Shown here piece by piece: positions 34,967-42,809 of a stretch of 64,000 bases of DNA. The stretch's first letter is position 1, and every line of letters starts with the position of its first letter. Under the pieces are notes generated by a model. The model saw nothing but the letters and a program-made list of their open reading frames with translations, was not told the origin of the DNA and did no database searches. The stretch comes from Amycolatopsis japonica (GTDB taxonomy: Bacteria > Actinomycetota > Actinomycetes > Mycobacteriales > Pseudonocardiaceae), in the NCBI RefSeq assembly GCF_000732925.1, contig NZ_CP008953.1:2418001-2482000 (forward strand), given 5' to 3'. The translations under genes and the position numbers were made by a program.

Positions 34967-35962
34967 ATGAGTACGTCACCCACCGGCCGCGCGGCTTCGG
35001 TCGTCGTCTTGACGATCGCGACCGTCTTCGCCGGAATGCTCGGCCCGTTGCAGTCGCTCGTCAACGGACACCTCGGTACCGCGCTCGCCGACGGGCACGC
35101 CGCCGCGCTGGTGTCCTTCGGCACCGGCCTGGTGCTGATGCTGATCATCGTGCTGGCGCGCACCCGGACGCGTGACGCGTTCTTCCGGCTGCCCGGTCAG
35201 CTGGTGCGCGGGGAGATCCCGCGCTGGAACTTCTTCGCCGGTCTGTGCGGCGCGGTGATCGTGCTCTCCGAGGGGGTCACGGTGGGTTTCCTCGGGGTGG
35301 CGATCTTCCAGACCTCGCTGATCTCCGGCATGGTCATCTCCGGCGTGGTGTGCGACCGCCTCGGCATCGGCGTGCCGTTCAAACAGGCGATGAGCGCGCC
35401 GCGCGTGGCCGGGGCGATCCTCGCCATCTGCGCCACCGTGCTGGTGGTGTCCCCGAACTGGTCGGCCCCGCACATGATCGCGCTGGCGATCATGCCGTTC
35501 GTCGGTGGCCTGCTCGCCGGCTGGCAGCCCGCCGGCAACTCCGAGGTCGGCCTGCTGTCCGGCTCGATGTTCGTCTCCATCACCTGGAACTTCCTCATCG
35601 GCTTCGTGGCACTGGGCCTCGTGTACGTGGTTCGGATGGCGGTCTCGGGCGCGCACTTCGCGCTGCCGGGCACCTGGTGGATGTACTTCGGCGGGCCTCT
35701 CGGCCTCCTGTCGATCGCGTTGATGGCCTTGCTGGTGCGCGGTCTCGGGCTCCTGCTGCTGGGGCTGGCGTCCACGGCCGGTCAGCTCATCGGATCCCTG
35801 CTGCTCGAACTCGTCGCCCCCGCGGCGGGGTCCAGCCTCCACCTGGTCACCGTCATCGGCGCGTTCGTGGCCCTGGCGGCCGCGGCGATCGCGATGATCC
35901 CGTCCCGGCACACGGCCGAACCGGCGGTCCTCGCCCAGCCCGCCGAGGTGCGCCGTGGCTGA
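34967..35962 (+). CDS. DMT-superfamily transporter, YdcZ (DUF606) type
   Basis: 331 residues, ATG 34967 (AAGGAGG upstream). About ten hydrophobic helices in two similar halves, the first starting VVVLTIATVFAGMLGPLQSL and the second around MIALAIMPFVGGLLAGWQPA. The repeated GxxxxxQxxxNxxLG-type start (GPLQSLVNGHLG; GWQPAGNSEVG) is typical of YdcZ proteins. Substrates of this family are mostly unknown. It sits between the amidotransferase-like and phosphotriesterase-like genes and is probably the uptake or efflux step of the LacI-controlled pathway. It overlaps the next gene by eight bases. Confidence 0.87.
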   Translation: MSTSPTGRAASVVVLTIATVFAGMLGPLQSLVNGHLGTALADGHAAALVSFGTGLVLMLIIVLARTRTRDAFFRLPGQLVRGEIPRWNFFAGLCGAVIVLSEGVTVGFLGVAIFQTSLISGMVISGVVCDRLGIGVPFKQAMSAPRVAGAILAICATVLVVSPNWSAPHMIALAIMPFVGGLLAGWQPAGNSEVGLLSGSMFVSITWNFLIGFVALGLVYVVRMAVSGAHFALPGTWWMYFGGPLGLLSIALMALLVRGLGLLLLGLASTAGQLIGSLLLELVAPAAGSSLHLVTVIGAFVALAAAAIAMIPSRHTAEPAVLAQPAEVRRG

Positions 35963-36989
35963 GGTGCGCGGCGTTCTCGGACCGGTCGACGCGGCGGACC
36001 TCGGCCTGGTGCTGCCGCACGAGCACCTCTTCAACGACCTGTCCTCCGCGGTCGCCGAACCCTCGTACGCCTCCACGCGGCCGCTCGCCGAGGCGGAAGT
36101 GGGGCCGGGATGGCAGTTCCTGCTCCGCCAGGATCCCTACTGCTGCGCCGACAACGTGGCGGCGAAGGACCGGGCGAGCGTCGTGCGCGAGGTGACCGCG
36201 TTCGCCGCGGCGGGCGGCAGCACGCTGGTCGACGCGACGGGCAGCGCCGCGATCGGCCGGGATCCGCTCGCCCTGGCGGCGGTGGCCGAGACCACCGGGG
36301 TCACCATCGTCATGGGCACCGGTGCGTACCTGGAGAAGTTCGAGGGGGAGCGCATCACCGCGGTCGCCGTCGACGCGCAGACCGAGCGCATCCTCGCCGA
36401 GCTGGACGAGGGAGTCGGCGAGACGGGGATCCGGGCCGGTGTCATCGGCGAGGTCGGGGTTTCGCCGTTCTTCACCGACGGGGAGCGGGCTTCCTTGCGG
36501 GCGGCGGCGCTCGCGCAGGCGGAGCGGCCCTCCGTGGGGCTGAACATCCACATGCCGGGCTGGCAGCGCCGCGGGCACGAGGTGCTCGACCTCGTGCTGG
36601 AGGAATGCGGTGCGCTGCCGGGCAAGGTCGCGCTCGCGCACAGCGATCCGTCCGGGGAAGACCCGGGATATCAACGCGAGCTGCTCGAACGCGGCGTACT
36701 GCTGGAGTTCGACATGATCGGCCTCGACATCTCGTTCCCCGGCGAAGGTGTCGCCCCGACGGTCTCCCAGACCGCTCGCGCCGTGGCGAGGTGGGTGAAC
36801 GAGGGCTTCGGTGACCAGATCATGTTGTCGCACGATCTGTTCCTGAAGCAGATGTGGACGCACAACGGCGGGAACGGGCTCGTGTTCGTGCCGACGATCT
36901 TCGCCGATCTGCTCGAAGCCGAAGGCGTGCCTGCCGAAGCCGTGGCCCGGCTGATGCGAGACGTCCCGGCCAAGTGGCTGACCGCATGA
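35955..36989 (+). CDS. Phosphotriesterase-like metallohydrolase (PHP subgroup)
   Basis: 344 residues from GTG 35955. An amidohydrolase-fold TIM barrel with H22-x-H24 (LPHEHLFND), E166 (AGVIGEVGVS) at the position of the carboxylated Lys of true phosphotriesterase, H199 (NIHMP), H229 (LAHSDPS) and D294 (MLSHDLFLK). Glu at the bridging position is typical of the E. coli PHP subgroup, whose members hydrolyse lactones or unknown esters. The gene is co-expressed with a ribokinase, so its substrate may be a sugar lactone or phosphorylated sugar. It overlaps both neighbours. Confidence 0.88.
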   Translation: MAEVRGVLGPVDAADLGLVLPHEHLFNDLSSAVAEPSYASTRPLAEAEVGPGWQFLLRQDPYCCADNVAAKDRASVVREVTAFAAAGGSTLVDATGSAAIGRDPLALAAVAETTGVTIVMGTGAYLEKFEGERITAVAVDAQTERILAELDEGVGETGIRAGVIGEVGVSPFFTDGERASLRAAALAQAERPSVGLNIHMPGWQRRGHEVLDLVLEECGALPGKVALAHSDPSGEDPGYQRELLERGVLLEFDMIGLDISFPGEGVAPTVSQTARAVARWVNEGFGDQIMLSHDLFLKQMWTHNGGNGLVFVPTIFADLLEAEGVPAEAVARLMRDVPAKWLTA

Positions 36990-37933
36990 GCCGCGCGATC
37001 GCGGTTGTGGCGTCGCTCAACGTCGATCACATCGTCCACGCGCCGCGCATCCCGGAGCCGGGGGAGACCCTGATGGGCTTTTCGACGAGCCGGGAGCTGG
37101 GCGGGAAGGGCGGCAACCAAGCGGTCGCCGCCGCCCGGCTCGGCGCGGAAGTGGCCGTGATCGGCTGCGTCGGCCAGGACGAAGACGGCGACGAGTACCT
37201 GGAAGCCCTGCTCGCCGAGGGCGCCGACGTGACCCACGTGCGCCGTTCCGCGTCGCCGACCGGCCGGGCGGCGATCACCGTCGACGCGGAGGGCGTCAAC
37301 TCGATCGTCGTCGTGTCCGGGGCGAACGCCGACATCCCGGCGGCCGCGGCCGCAGCGGCGATCAATGAACTGCCGGGGCTTCGCGTCGTCGCGGGCCAGT
37401 TGGAGGCGGCTCCCGAAGCGACGGAACGCGCTTTCGCGGCCGCTCGCTCCCGTGGCGTGCTGACCGTGCTCAACACCGCGCCCGCCGACGACGTGGCCCG
37501 GAAGCTGTTGCCGGTCAGCGATGTGGTGGTGGCGAACGAAATCGAGTTCCGGCAGCTCACCGGTCAGGATCCGTTCGACGGCCACGGTTTGCGGCGCGGC
37601 GGTGCCGAGCTGTTCGCGGCGGGATGCCGGTGGGTGATCGTGACGCTGGGCGCCGCGGGCTGTGCCGTCCTCGACGCGTCGTCGTCCACGCACGTCCCGG
37701 CCGTCGCGGTACGGGCGGTGGACACCACCGCCGCAGGGGATGCGTTCGTCGGAGCGCTCGCCGCCCGGCTCGCGGAAATCCCCGGTGAGCCGACGACCGC
37801 GGCTGTGGTGGCTGCTTGCGGCTTCGCGGCGAAAGTGGCCGCTGTCGTCGTGACGCGGCACGGGGCGCATCCTTCTCTGCCGACTTCGGCCGAGGTCGGC
37901 GACGCTGGCATTTCGGATTTTCTTCAGGGGTAA
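36986..37933 (+). CDS. Ribokinase-family (PfkB) carbohydrate kinase
   Basis: 315 residues from ATG 36986, overlapping the previous stop by four bases. Substrate-binding motif GGKGGNQAVAAARLG at 39-53 and ATP-site signature DTTAAGDAFVGAL at 246-258 with catalytic Asp252. The closest match is ribokinase rather than fructokinase, given N-terminal VVASLNVDHIVHAPRIPEPG. It phosphorylates a pentose or related sugar and is the last gene of the LacI-controlled operon; tandem hairpins follow the stop. Confidence 0.9.
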   Translation: MSRAIAVVASLNVDHIVHAPRIPEPGETLMGFSTSRELGGKGGNQAVAAARLGAEVAVIGCVGQDEDGDEYLEALLAEGADVTHVRRSASPTGRAAITVDAEGVNSIVVVSGANADIPAAAAAAAINELPGLRVVAGQLEAAPEATERAFAAARSRGVLTVLNTAPADDVARKLLPVSDVVVANEIEFRQLTGQDPFDGHGLRRGGAELFAAGCRWVIVTLGAAGCAVLDASSSTHVPAVAVRAVDTTAAGDAFVGALAARLAEIPGEPTTAAVVAACGFAAKVAAVVVTRHGAHPSLPTSAEVGDAGISDFLQG

Positions 37934-37942
37934 GGCCGCTGA

Positions 37943-37997
37943 CGTTGCGAAAGCCACTTTCCCAACCTCCAACGTTGCGAAAGTGGCTTTCGCAACG
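37943..37997. terminator. Tandem hairpins with inverted loops after the ribokinase gene
   Basis: CGTTGCGAAAG (37973-37983) and CTTTCGCAACG (37987-37997) form an 11-bp perfect stem with a TGG loop. Immediately before it, 37943-37966 holds a near-copy (CGTTGCGAAAG-CCA-CTTTCCCAAC) with one mismatch and the complementary loop CCA. Two successive hairpins would be an efficient, possibly bidirectional, terminator. Confidence 0.7.
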
Positions 37998-38255
37998 CGT
38001 CACGTTTGACATACCGCCTCAACGAGCGCGAGGCGGAGTAGTCCCCGTTCGTCCGGACGACCACCGCGCCACTCCTTCATGTGAACCGCCCGTTCCCGAA
38101 CATCACACAGGGAGCGCTTGACGCCACCATCCGGATGACCCTGTCCGAGCGGCCGCAACCTGCGCGCGTGAAGATCCGCCGTGAGCAAAAGTTTGACACG
38201 GAGTGACTGTTAGCGTGCGGAGAGAAGTCGTGATCTTGGATGTGGGAGGCATGCG
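37998..38255. other. Intergenic leader of the small secreted-protein gene
   Basis: No gene seen. TTGACA near 38193 could be a -35 element but no matching -10 stands out. A GGGAGG-like ribosome-binding site (around 38241-38246) precedes ATG 38256. Confidence 0.35.
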
Positions 38256-38567
38256 ATGAACCGTCTTGTCGCCGCGGTGTCGAGCGCGGCATCCGTGGGA
38301 GCACTGCTGATCGTGCCGAGCCCGCCCGCTCAGGCGGCGGCGGGCGAAGTGGTGGTCTTTTCCACCGAATTCCAGCGCCTGGACAACTACCGGAACCCCG
38401 AAGGCTGTAACAAACTTCCCATCGCCGCACACGTTCTGCTCAACCTGAGCTCGTCGGAAGTGGTCGTTCACGGGGATCCGTTCTGCCTGACACCGGGCGT
38501 TCCGGTCAATCAAGGGTTCGGCTCCCATGTGCCGGCGGGTAGTGGCTCCTTCTCGGTCAGCCGTTGA
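38256..38567 (+). CDS. Small secreted protein, unknown
   Basis: 103 residues, ATG 38256. A signal peptide (MNRLVAAVSSAASVGALLIV, cleavage after PPAQA) precedes a 70-residue mature domain with two cysteines (NPEGCNKLP and GDPFCLTPG) likely disulfide-bonded, and beta-strand-rich sequence (EVVVFSTEFQRLDNY). No family recognised. Its stop overlaps the next gene's possible TTG start. Confidence 0.7.
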   Translation: MNRLVAAVSSAASVGALLIVPSPPAQAAAGEVVVFSTEFQRLDNYRNPEGCNKLPIAAHVLLNLSSSEVVVHGDPFCLTPGVPVNQGFGSHVPAGSGSFSVSR

Positions 38568-39829
38568 CTGAGAACGCTCACGTGTCTGTCGACGTTGTCG
38601 TGGTGGGAGTCGGCTACGTCGGGCTACCGCTGGCGGAAGCCGTTGCCGGGGCGGGCTTGTCGGTGATCGGATACGACACCTCGCCCCGGGTGGCGGCAGA
38701 GATCGCCGCGGGCAGGCCACATGTGCCCGACGTATCCGTGAGCCGGTTACGGGCCATGCGAGAGAACGGCTTCGCGGTGACGACCGACCCCGATGTCCTC
38801 GGCGGCGCGGAGACGATCGTGCTGTGCGTGCCGACCGGGTTGACCACGGCGGGCGGACCGGATCTGGCCGCCGTGCGCCGCGCGGTGGAGACGGTCGCCG
38901 AACGCCTGTCGCCGGGCATGATGGTGATCATCGAGTCGACGAGCTTTCCTGGTACCACCGACGAAATCGTCCGGCCGATCCTCGAAAAGCGCGGTCTGAC
39001 AGCGGGAACCGACTTCTCGCTCGCCTATTCACCCGAGCGGGTCGACCCCGGGAACAGACGGTTCGGCATCGGGAACACGCCGAAGGTGATCAGCGGGCAC
39101 ACCCCGTCCTGCGCGAAACGTTGCGCCGAGTTCTACGAGCGTTTCGTCGACACGGTGGTGATCGCGCGGGGCACCAGGGAAGCGGAGATGGCCAAGCTGC
39201 TGGAGAACACCTACCGGTACGTGAACATCGCGCTGGTCAACGAGATCGCCATCTTCTGCGACCAGATCGGCGTCGACGTCTGGGACGTGATGCATTGCGC
39301 GGCGACCAAACCGTTCGGTTTCACGTCGTTCGCGCCGGGGCCGGGCGTCGGCGGCCATTGCATCCCGGTCGATCCCAAATACCTGCTGGACAAGGCCGAG
39401 CGGGAAGGTGCACTGCTCGGTGTGGTGCACGCCGCCCGGCTCGTGGACGACCGGATGCCGGAGCACGTGGTCGAACGCGTGACCCGGTTGCTCGCCGAGC
39501 ACGGAAAGCCGTTGCGAGACGCGAAAGTGCTGCTGCTCGGTGTCTCGTACAAGGCGGACGTGCCGGACACCCGCGAGTCCGCCGCCATCCGGATCGCCCT
39601 CCGGTTGCGGGCGCTCGGGGCGGAGCTGTCCTACCACGATCCGGTGGCGGAGACCGTGCCCGAACTGGGCCCGCCGGTGGCCGATCTCGACGCGACGCTG
39701 CGTACCGCGGATGTCGCCGTCCTGCTGGTGGCGCATCGCGCCTACGACCACGGTCGCCTGGCCTCGACGGCCAGGTTGCTGTTCGACGTGACGGGACGGG
39801 TTCCCGGGAAGGAGGTCGTCCGGCTCTGA
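38564..39829 (+). CDS. Nucleotide-sugar (UDP-glucose/GlcNAc/ManNAc) 6-dehydrogenase
   Basis: 421 residues if the TTG at 38564 is used; GTG 38582 is an equally plausible start. Rossmann motif VVGVGYVGLPLAEAVAGAGL, second NAD contact in TIVLCVPTGLT, Lys211 in EMAKLLENTYRYVNIALVNE, and catalytic Cys266 in GPGVGGHCIPVDPKYL. It oxidises a UDP-sugar at C6 to a uronic acid in two NAD steps. The PGVGGHCIPVD motif favours the UDP-N-acetyl-hexosamine (WecC-like) branch. Uronates feed capsule or glycolipid synthesis; no glycosyltransferase is nearby. Confidence 0.88.
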   Translation: MTENAHVSVDVVVVGVGYVGLPLAEAVAGAGLSVIGYDTSPRVAAEIAAGRPHVPDVSVSRLRAMRENGFAVTTDPDVLGGAETIVLCVPTGLTTAGGPDLAAVRRAVETVAERLSPGMMVIIESTSFPGTTDEIVRPILEKRGLTAGTDFSLAYSPERVDPGNRRFGIGNTPKVISGHTPSCAKRCAEFYERFVDTVVIARGTREAEMAKLLENTYRYVNIALVNEIAIFCDQIGVDVWDVMHCAATKPFGFTSFAPGPGVGGHCIPVDPKYLLDKAEREGALLGVVHAARLVDDRMPEHVVERVTRLLAEHGKPLRDAKVLLLGVSYKADVPDTRESAAIRIALRLRALGAELSYHDPVAETVPELGPPVADLDATLRTADVAVLLVAHRAYDHGRLASTARLLFDVTGRVPGKEVVRL

Positions 39830-39907
39830 ACGTTCTGCCTGGTCGAGAGCAGGGCAGGCACGCGTACCGCAATTCTTCCGATCTTTCGCGAAAAGGAGAG
39901 TGCACGA

Positions 39908-40444
39908 ATGACCACGGCGATCAAGAACGACCGGCTCCAGAAGCGTTTCCAGAAGTGGGACGTCAACGGCAACGGCAGGATCGAGAAGTCCGACTTCGAA
40001 GCCGAGGCCAAGCGGATCATCAGTGCGTTCGGTGAGGACCAGACCTCGCCACAGGCGCGCGCGGTGCAGGACTCGTTCAAGACGATGTTCGAGTTCCTTG
40101 CCGACAAGGCGGGCGTCGGCCCGAACGGCTCGTTGAACGAGCGGCAGTTCACCGAGGTGATCGAAGCGCAGATCTTCCAGGAAGGCGACGCGGGATTCGC
40201 CAGGGTGGTCCGCCCGACCATTTCCGCGATCGTCGGCCTGTGCGACACCGACGGCGATGGCGAGGTCGACCAGCGGGAGTTCGCGAAGTGGCTGGACGCC
40301 ATCGGGGTCGAAGCCTCCGCCGTGGCCCCGGCGTTCCGGGCCATCGACGTGAACGGCAACGGGAAACTGACCGTCGACGAACTCGTGCACGCGGTACGCG
40401 ATTACCACCTCGGCAAGAGCGACGTGCCGCTGCTGGGCAAGTGA
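39908..40444 (+). CDS. EF-hand calcium-binding protein (calerythrin-like)
   Basis: 178 residues, ATG 39908 after AAAAGGAG. Four EF-hand positions: EF1 at 18-29 (DVNGNGRIEKSD), a degenerate EF2 near 70-81 (GVGPNGSLNERQ), EF3 at 113-124 (DTDGDGEVDQRE) and EF4 at 147-158 (DVNGNGKLTVDE). Three sites keep all calcium ligands, as in calerythrin and the streptomycete CabA/B proteins. Cytoplasmic, no signal peptide. Probably a calcium buffer or sensor. A hairpin follows. Confidence 0.9.
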   Translation: MTTAIKNDRLQKRFQKWDVNGNGRIEKSDFEAEAKRIISAFGEDQTSPQARAVQDSFKTMFEFLADKAGVGPNGSLNERQFTEVIEAQIFQEGDAGFARVVRPTISAIVGLCDTDGDGEVDQREFAKWLDAIGVEASAVAPAFRAIDVNGNGKLTVDELVHAVRDYHLGKSDVPLLGK

Positions 40445-40448
40445 CCGC

Positions 40449-40494
40449 GCGGTGGTGAGTGGCTCCCCGGCGCGGGCGAGTCACTCACCACCGC
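40449..40494. terminator. Bidirectional hairpin between convergent genes
   Basis: GCGGTGGTGAGTG (40449-40461) and CACTCACCACCGC (40482-40494) are exact 13-bp reverse complements around 20 bases. It begins five bases after the EF-hand stop and covers the last codons of the minus-strand gene ending at 40485, so it can terminate both. Confidence 0.75.
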
Positions 40495-40886
40495 CCCCGG
40501 AAGCAGACTTCCCGCTCCGGTTTCAAACCGATCCCTTCACCGGTGACCGGCAGCGCGGTGTGGATGAGGATGTTGTAGTGGTTGGGGAAATGGCAGCCGT
40601 CGAAGCCGAGCACGGTGCCGACGAGTTCGCCACCGATCCACACTTCGTCGCCTCTGTCGATCACGCCGGCACGGTCGATCTCGGCGAATCCGAGGAAGCC
40701 GACGTGGTCGATACGGGCGCCCGGCTCCGTGTCGTCATGGCTGGTCGTCACGAGTTCGTGGACCTCGCCGGCGCGGACGCACCGGCTGGCGAACGGTTCG
40801 AGACTCATGCCCCGGTCGTCACGCCGATGCACCAGTACCTTCACCACCGTGCCGATGATCTCCCGCTTCGGCCCGTCTTCCCGCAT
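40485..40886 (-). CDS. Small hypothetical protein at the end of the minus-arm cluster
   Basis: 133 residues, ATG 40886. Predicted mostly beta: REIIGTVVKVLVHRRDDRGM, RAGVIDRGDEVWIGGELVGT, and a conserved-looking FDGCHFPNHYNILIHTALPV near 94-113. Cys and His residues there could bind a metal or serve catalysis. I tentatively recall similar proteins annotated DUF6917, without known function. It begins inside the 3' end of the preceding dehydrogenase gene (68-base overlap), so it is the last member of the minus-strand cluster operon. Confidence 0.65.
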   Translation of the reverse strand: MREDGPKREIIGTVVKVLVHRRDDRGMSLEPFASRCVRAGEVHELVTTSHDDTEPGARIDHVGFLGFAEIDRAGVIDRGDEVWIGGELVGTVLGFDGCHFPNHYNILIHTALPVTGEGIGLKPEREVCFRGRW

Positions 40887-41763
40887 CGTTCTCCCTCCGG
40901 TAACAATCGTCCACTATGGACAGTGTGACCAGGCCGTTGTCGCGCCAGGAAGCGCCCTTGCGCACGGCGTCCTCGAACTCGCGCAGCAATCCCTCGTATT
41001 CGTGCCACAGCGATCCCTTGAACTCCGGGTAGCCGTCGAGCAGGTCGGCGCGCAGGATCGTGCCGTCCGCCAGCCGGACCTCGACGTCCTTGACCTCCCC
41101 GGGGAACGACCAGTCGAGTTCGACGACCGCGCCTTCGAGTGTCAGCGTCGCCTGCCGGTCGATGCCGTCGGCGTCACGGCTGATCCGGGCGTCTCGCAAC
41201 CTCAGGGTGCCGAGGAACAACTGGACGAGGTCGAGAGCGTTCGGTCCGTTGTCCGCCACGCATCCGCCACCGCATCGTGTCGCGTCGAGGTACCAGCGAT
41301 CACCGCCGACGTGCTCTTCGATCCGTTCCAGGTAGCGCACGGTCAGGGAGGCGATCGGCGGCCCGCCCGCGATCCTCTCGCGTAACGCGCGCACGTTGCC
41401 GTTGTACCGCCGGTGGAAAGCCGTGAACAGCGCGACATTCCGCCGCGCGGCTCTTTCCACGAGGTCCTCGCCATCGAGGAGGCTCGTGGCGATCGGCTTT
41501 TCCACGCATACGGGCAGACCCGCGTCCAGCACGTCCCGGCAGACGGCGGCGTGCACGTCGTTCGGCGCCGTGACGATCACCGCGTCGAGTCCTCCGGCGG
41601 TGAGCATCTCGCGATGGTCGCGGTAGCCGGGCACGGGCATTTTCGCGAGTACCGCCGGATCGAGATCGCAGACCGCCGCGAGGGCGAAAGCCGGCGACCG
41701 TTCCACCGCGGAAAGGTAGAACCGCGAGATGACACCGAGCCCCACGACACCGACGCGGATCAC
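40819..41763 (-). CDS. Gfo/Idh/MocA-family dehydrogenase
   Basis: 314 residues from GTG 41763, overlapping the previous gene's stop (GTGA). NAD(P)-binding Rossmann motif IRVGVVGLGVISRFYLSAVE at the start, the conserved catalytic EKP in PVCVEKPIATSLLDGEDL, and a C-terminal alpha/beta domain (RYLERIEEHVGG...). The family oxidises or reduces secondary alcohols on sugars and cyclitols. The C-terminus after residue about 290 is basic and irregular (DAGRRAEAGDHRHGGEG), where the reading frame overlaps the next gene. Fifth gene of the minus arm. Confidence 0.85.
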   Translation of the reverse strand: MIRVGVVGLGVISRFYLSAVERSPAFALAAVCDLDPAVLAKMPVPGYRDHREMLTAGGLDAVIVTAPNDVHAAVCRDVLDAGLPVCVEKPIATSLLDGEDLVERAARRNVALFTAFHRRYNGNVRALRERIAGGPPIASLTVRYLERIEEHVGGDRWYLDATRCGGGCVADNGPNALDLVQLFLGTLRLRDARISRDADGIDRQATLTLEGAVVELDWSFPGEVKDVEVRLADGTILRADLLDGYPEFKGSLWHEYEGLLREFEDAVRKGASWRDNGLVTLSIVDDCYRRENDAGRRAEAGDHRHGGEGTGASA

Positions 41764-42809
41764 CTCGCGGTCCTCTCCGCCGCCGTGCGGAGTTCGCGGT
41801 AGACCGCGTCGGCCACCGGCACGCCGTGTTCACGGTGGCGGGCCGCGCGCTCACCCTCGTGCCAGCCGGGATAGACGACCGGGACCGCGGGATCGCGGGC
41901 GGGCCACTCCCGAACCGCGGTGAAGAGCGCGGACGCGTCGGCGGCGAATCCGGTGCGCAGGACGTCCGGAGCGATCGCGAGCGCCAGCACCCCGATGTCG
42001 TCGTCGCGGTTCCCGTCGGCCGACGTCGCGCCGAGCATGGCGCCGGGCACCAGGGCCCCGAGCACCTCGACGAGCAGGCCGAGCCCGAATCCCTTGTAGG
42101 CGCCCGTTTCGGGACCACCGCCCAGCCATTGCAGATGTGCCTCGCCCCGGTCGAACGCGGCGGGATCGGTCACCGGTGCACCGTCGCCGTCGGCGAGCCA
42201 GCCCGGCGGGATCTCCCTGCCTTCCCGCGCCGCGGCACGGATCCGGCCGGTCGGCACCACGGTGGTGCTCATGTCGAGGACGAACGGATGCGCGCCGCCG
42301 GCGGGACAGGCCAGCGCGAGCGGGTTCGTGCCGAGCATCGCGGCCGTGCCGCCGGGCGGCGGGGCGATACGCTGCCCGCCGCAGTTCGAAGCGACGAGGC
42401 CGATCATGCCGTGCGTGACGGCCCGCGCGGCGTGGTGCCCGACGCAGCCGATATGGGTCGCCCCGCGCAGCGAGACCATACCGATTCCGTGCCGCGAAGC
42501 CCTGGCGCACGCCAATTCCATCGCCTGCGAAGCCGACCACAACCCGAGTGTGCGCCGGGCGTCGGCGAGGACGCACGCGCCGAGATCGGTCTCGACGGTC
42601 ATGTCCGCCTTCGGTTCGGCGCGCCCTTCATCGAGCAGTGGAAGGTACAGCCTGGTCAGGTTCACAAGGCCGTGCGAGGTCACCCCGGTCAGGTCGCCGT
42701 GGCACAACGCGGTCGCGGCGATCGCCGCCCGGTCCTCGGGCATCCCGCGGTCCACGAAGACACCGGCCACCAAGGAAAGAAGAACGGGATAGGGCACCAG
42801 CACGGTCAT
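41760..42809 (-). CDS. LDH2/MDH2-family (malate/lactate/ureidoglycolate-type) oxidoreductase
   Basis: 349 residues, ATG 42809. Family features: HGDLTGVTSHGLVNLTRLYL at 40-59, the catalytic His region GATHIGCVGHHAARAVTHGM, and MLGTNPLALACPAGGAHPFV then DMSTTVV with the conserved nicotinamide loop, and GAYKGFGLGLLVEVLGALVP. These enzymes reduce 2-keto acids to 2-hydroxy acids or imines with NAD(P)H, including keto-acid analogues in biosynthesis. It overlaps both neighbours by four bases, so it is part of the tightly coupled minus arm. Confidence 0.88.
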   Translation of the reverse strand: MTVLVPYPVLLSLVAGVFVDRGMPEDRAAIAATALCHGDLTGVTSHGLVNLTRLYLPLLDEGRAEPKADMTVETDLGACVLADARRTLGLWSASQAMELACARASRHGIGMVSLRGATHIGCVGHHAARAVTHGMIGLVASNCGGQRIAPPPGGTAAMLGTNPLALACPAGGAHPFVLDMSTTVVPTGRIRAAAREGREIPPGWLADGDGAPVTDPAAFDRGEAHLQWLGGGPETGAYKGFGLGLLVEVLGALVPGAMLGATSADGNRDDDIGVLALAIAPDVLRTGFAADASALFTAVREWPARDPAVPVVYPGWHEGERAARHREHGVPVADAVYRELRTAAERTAR

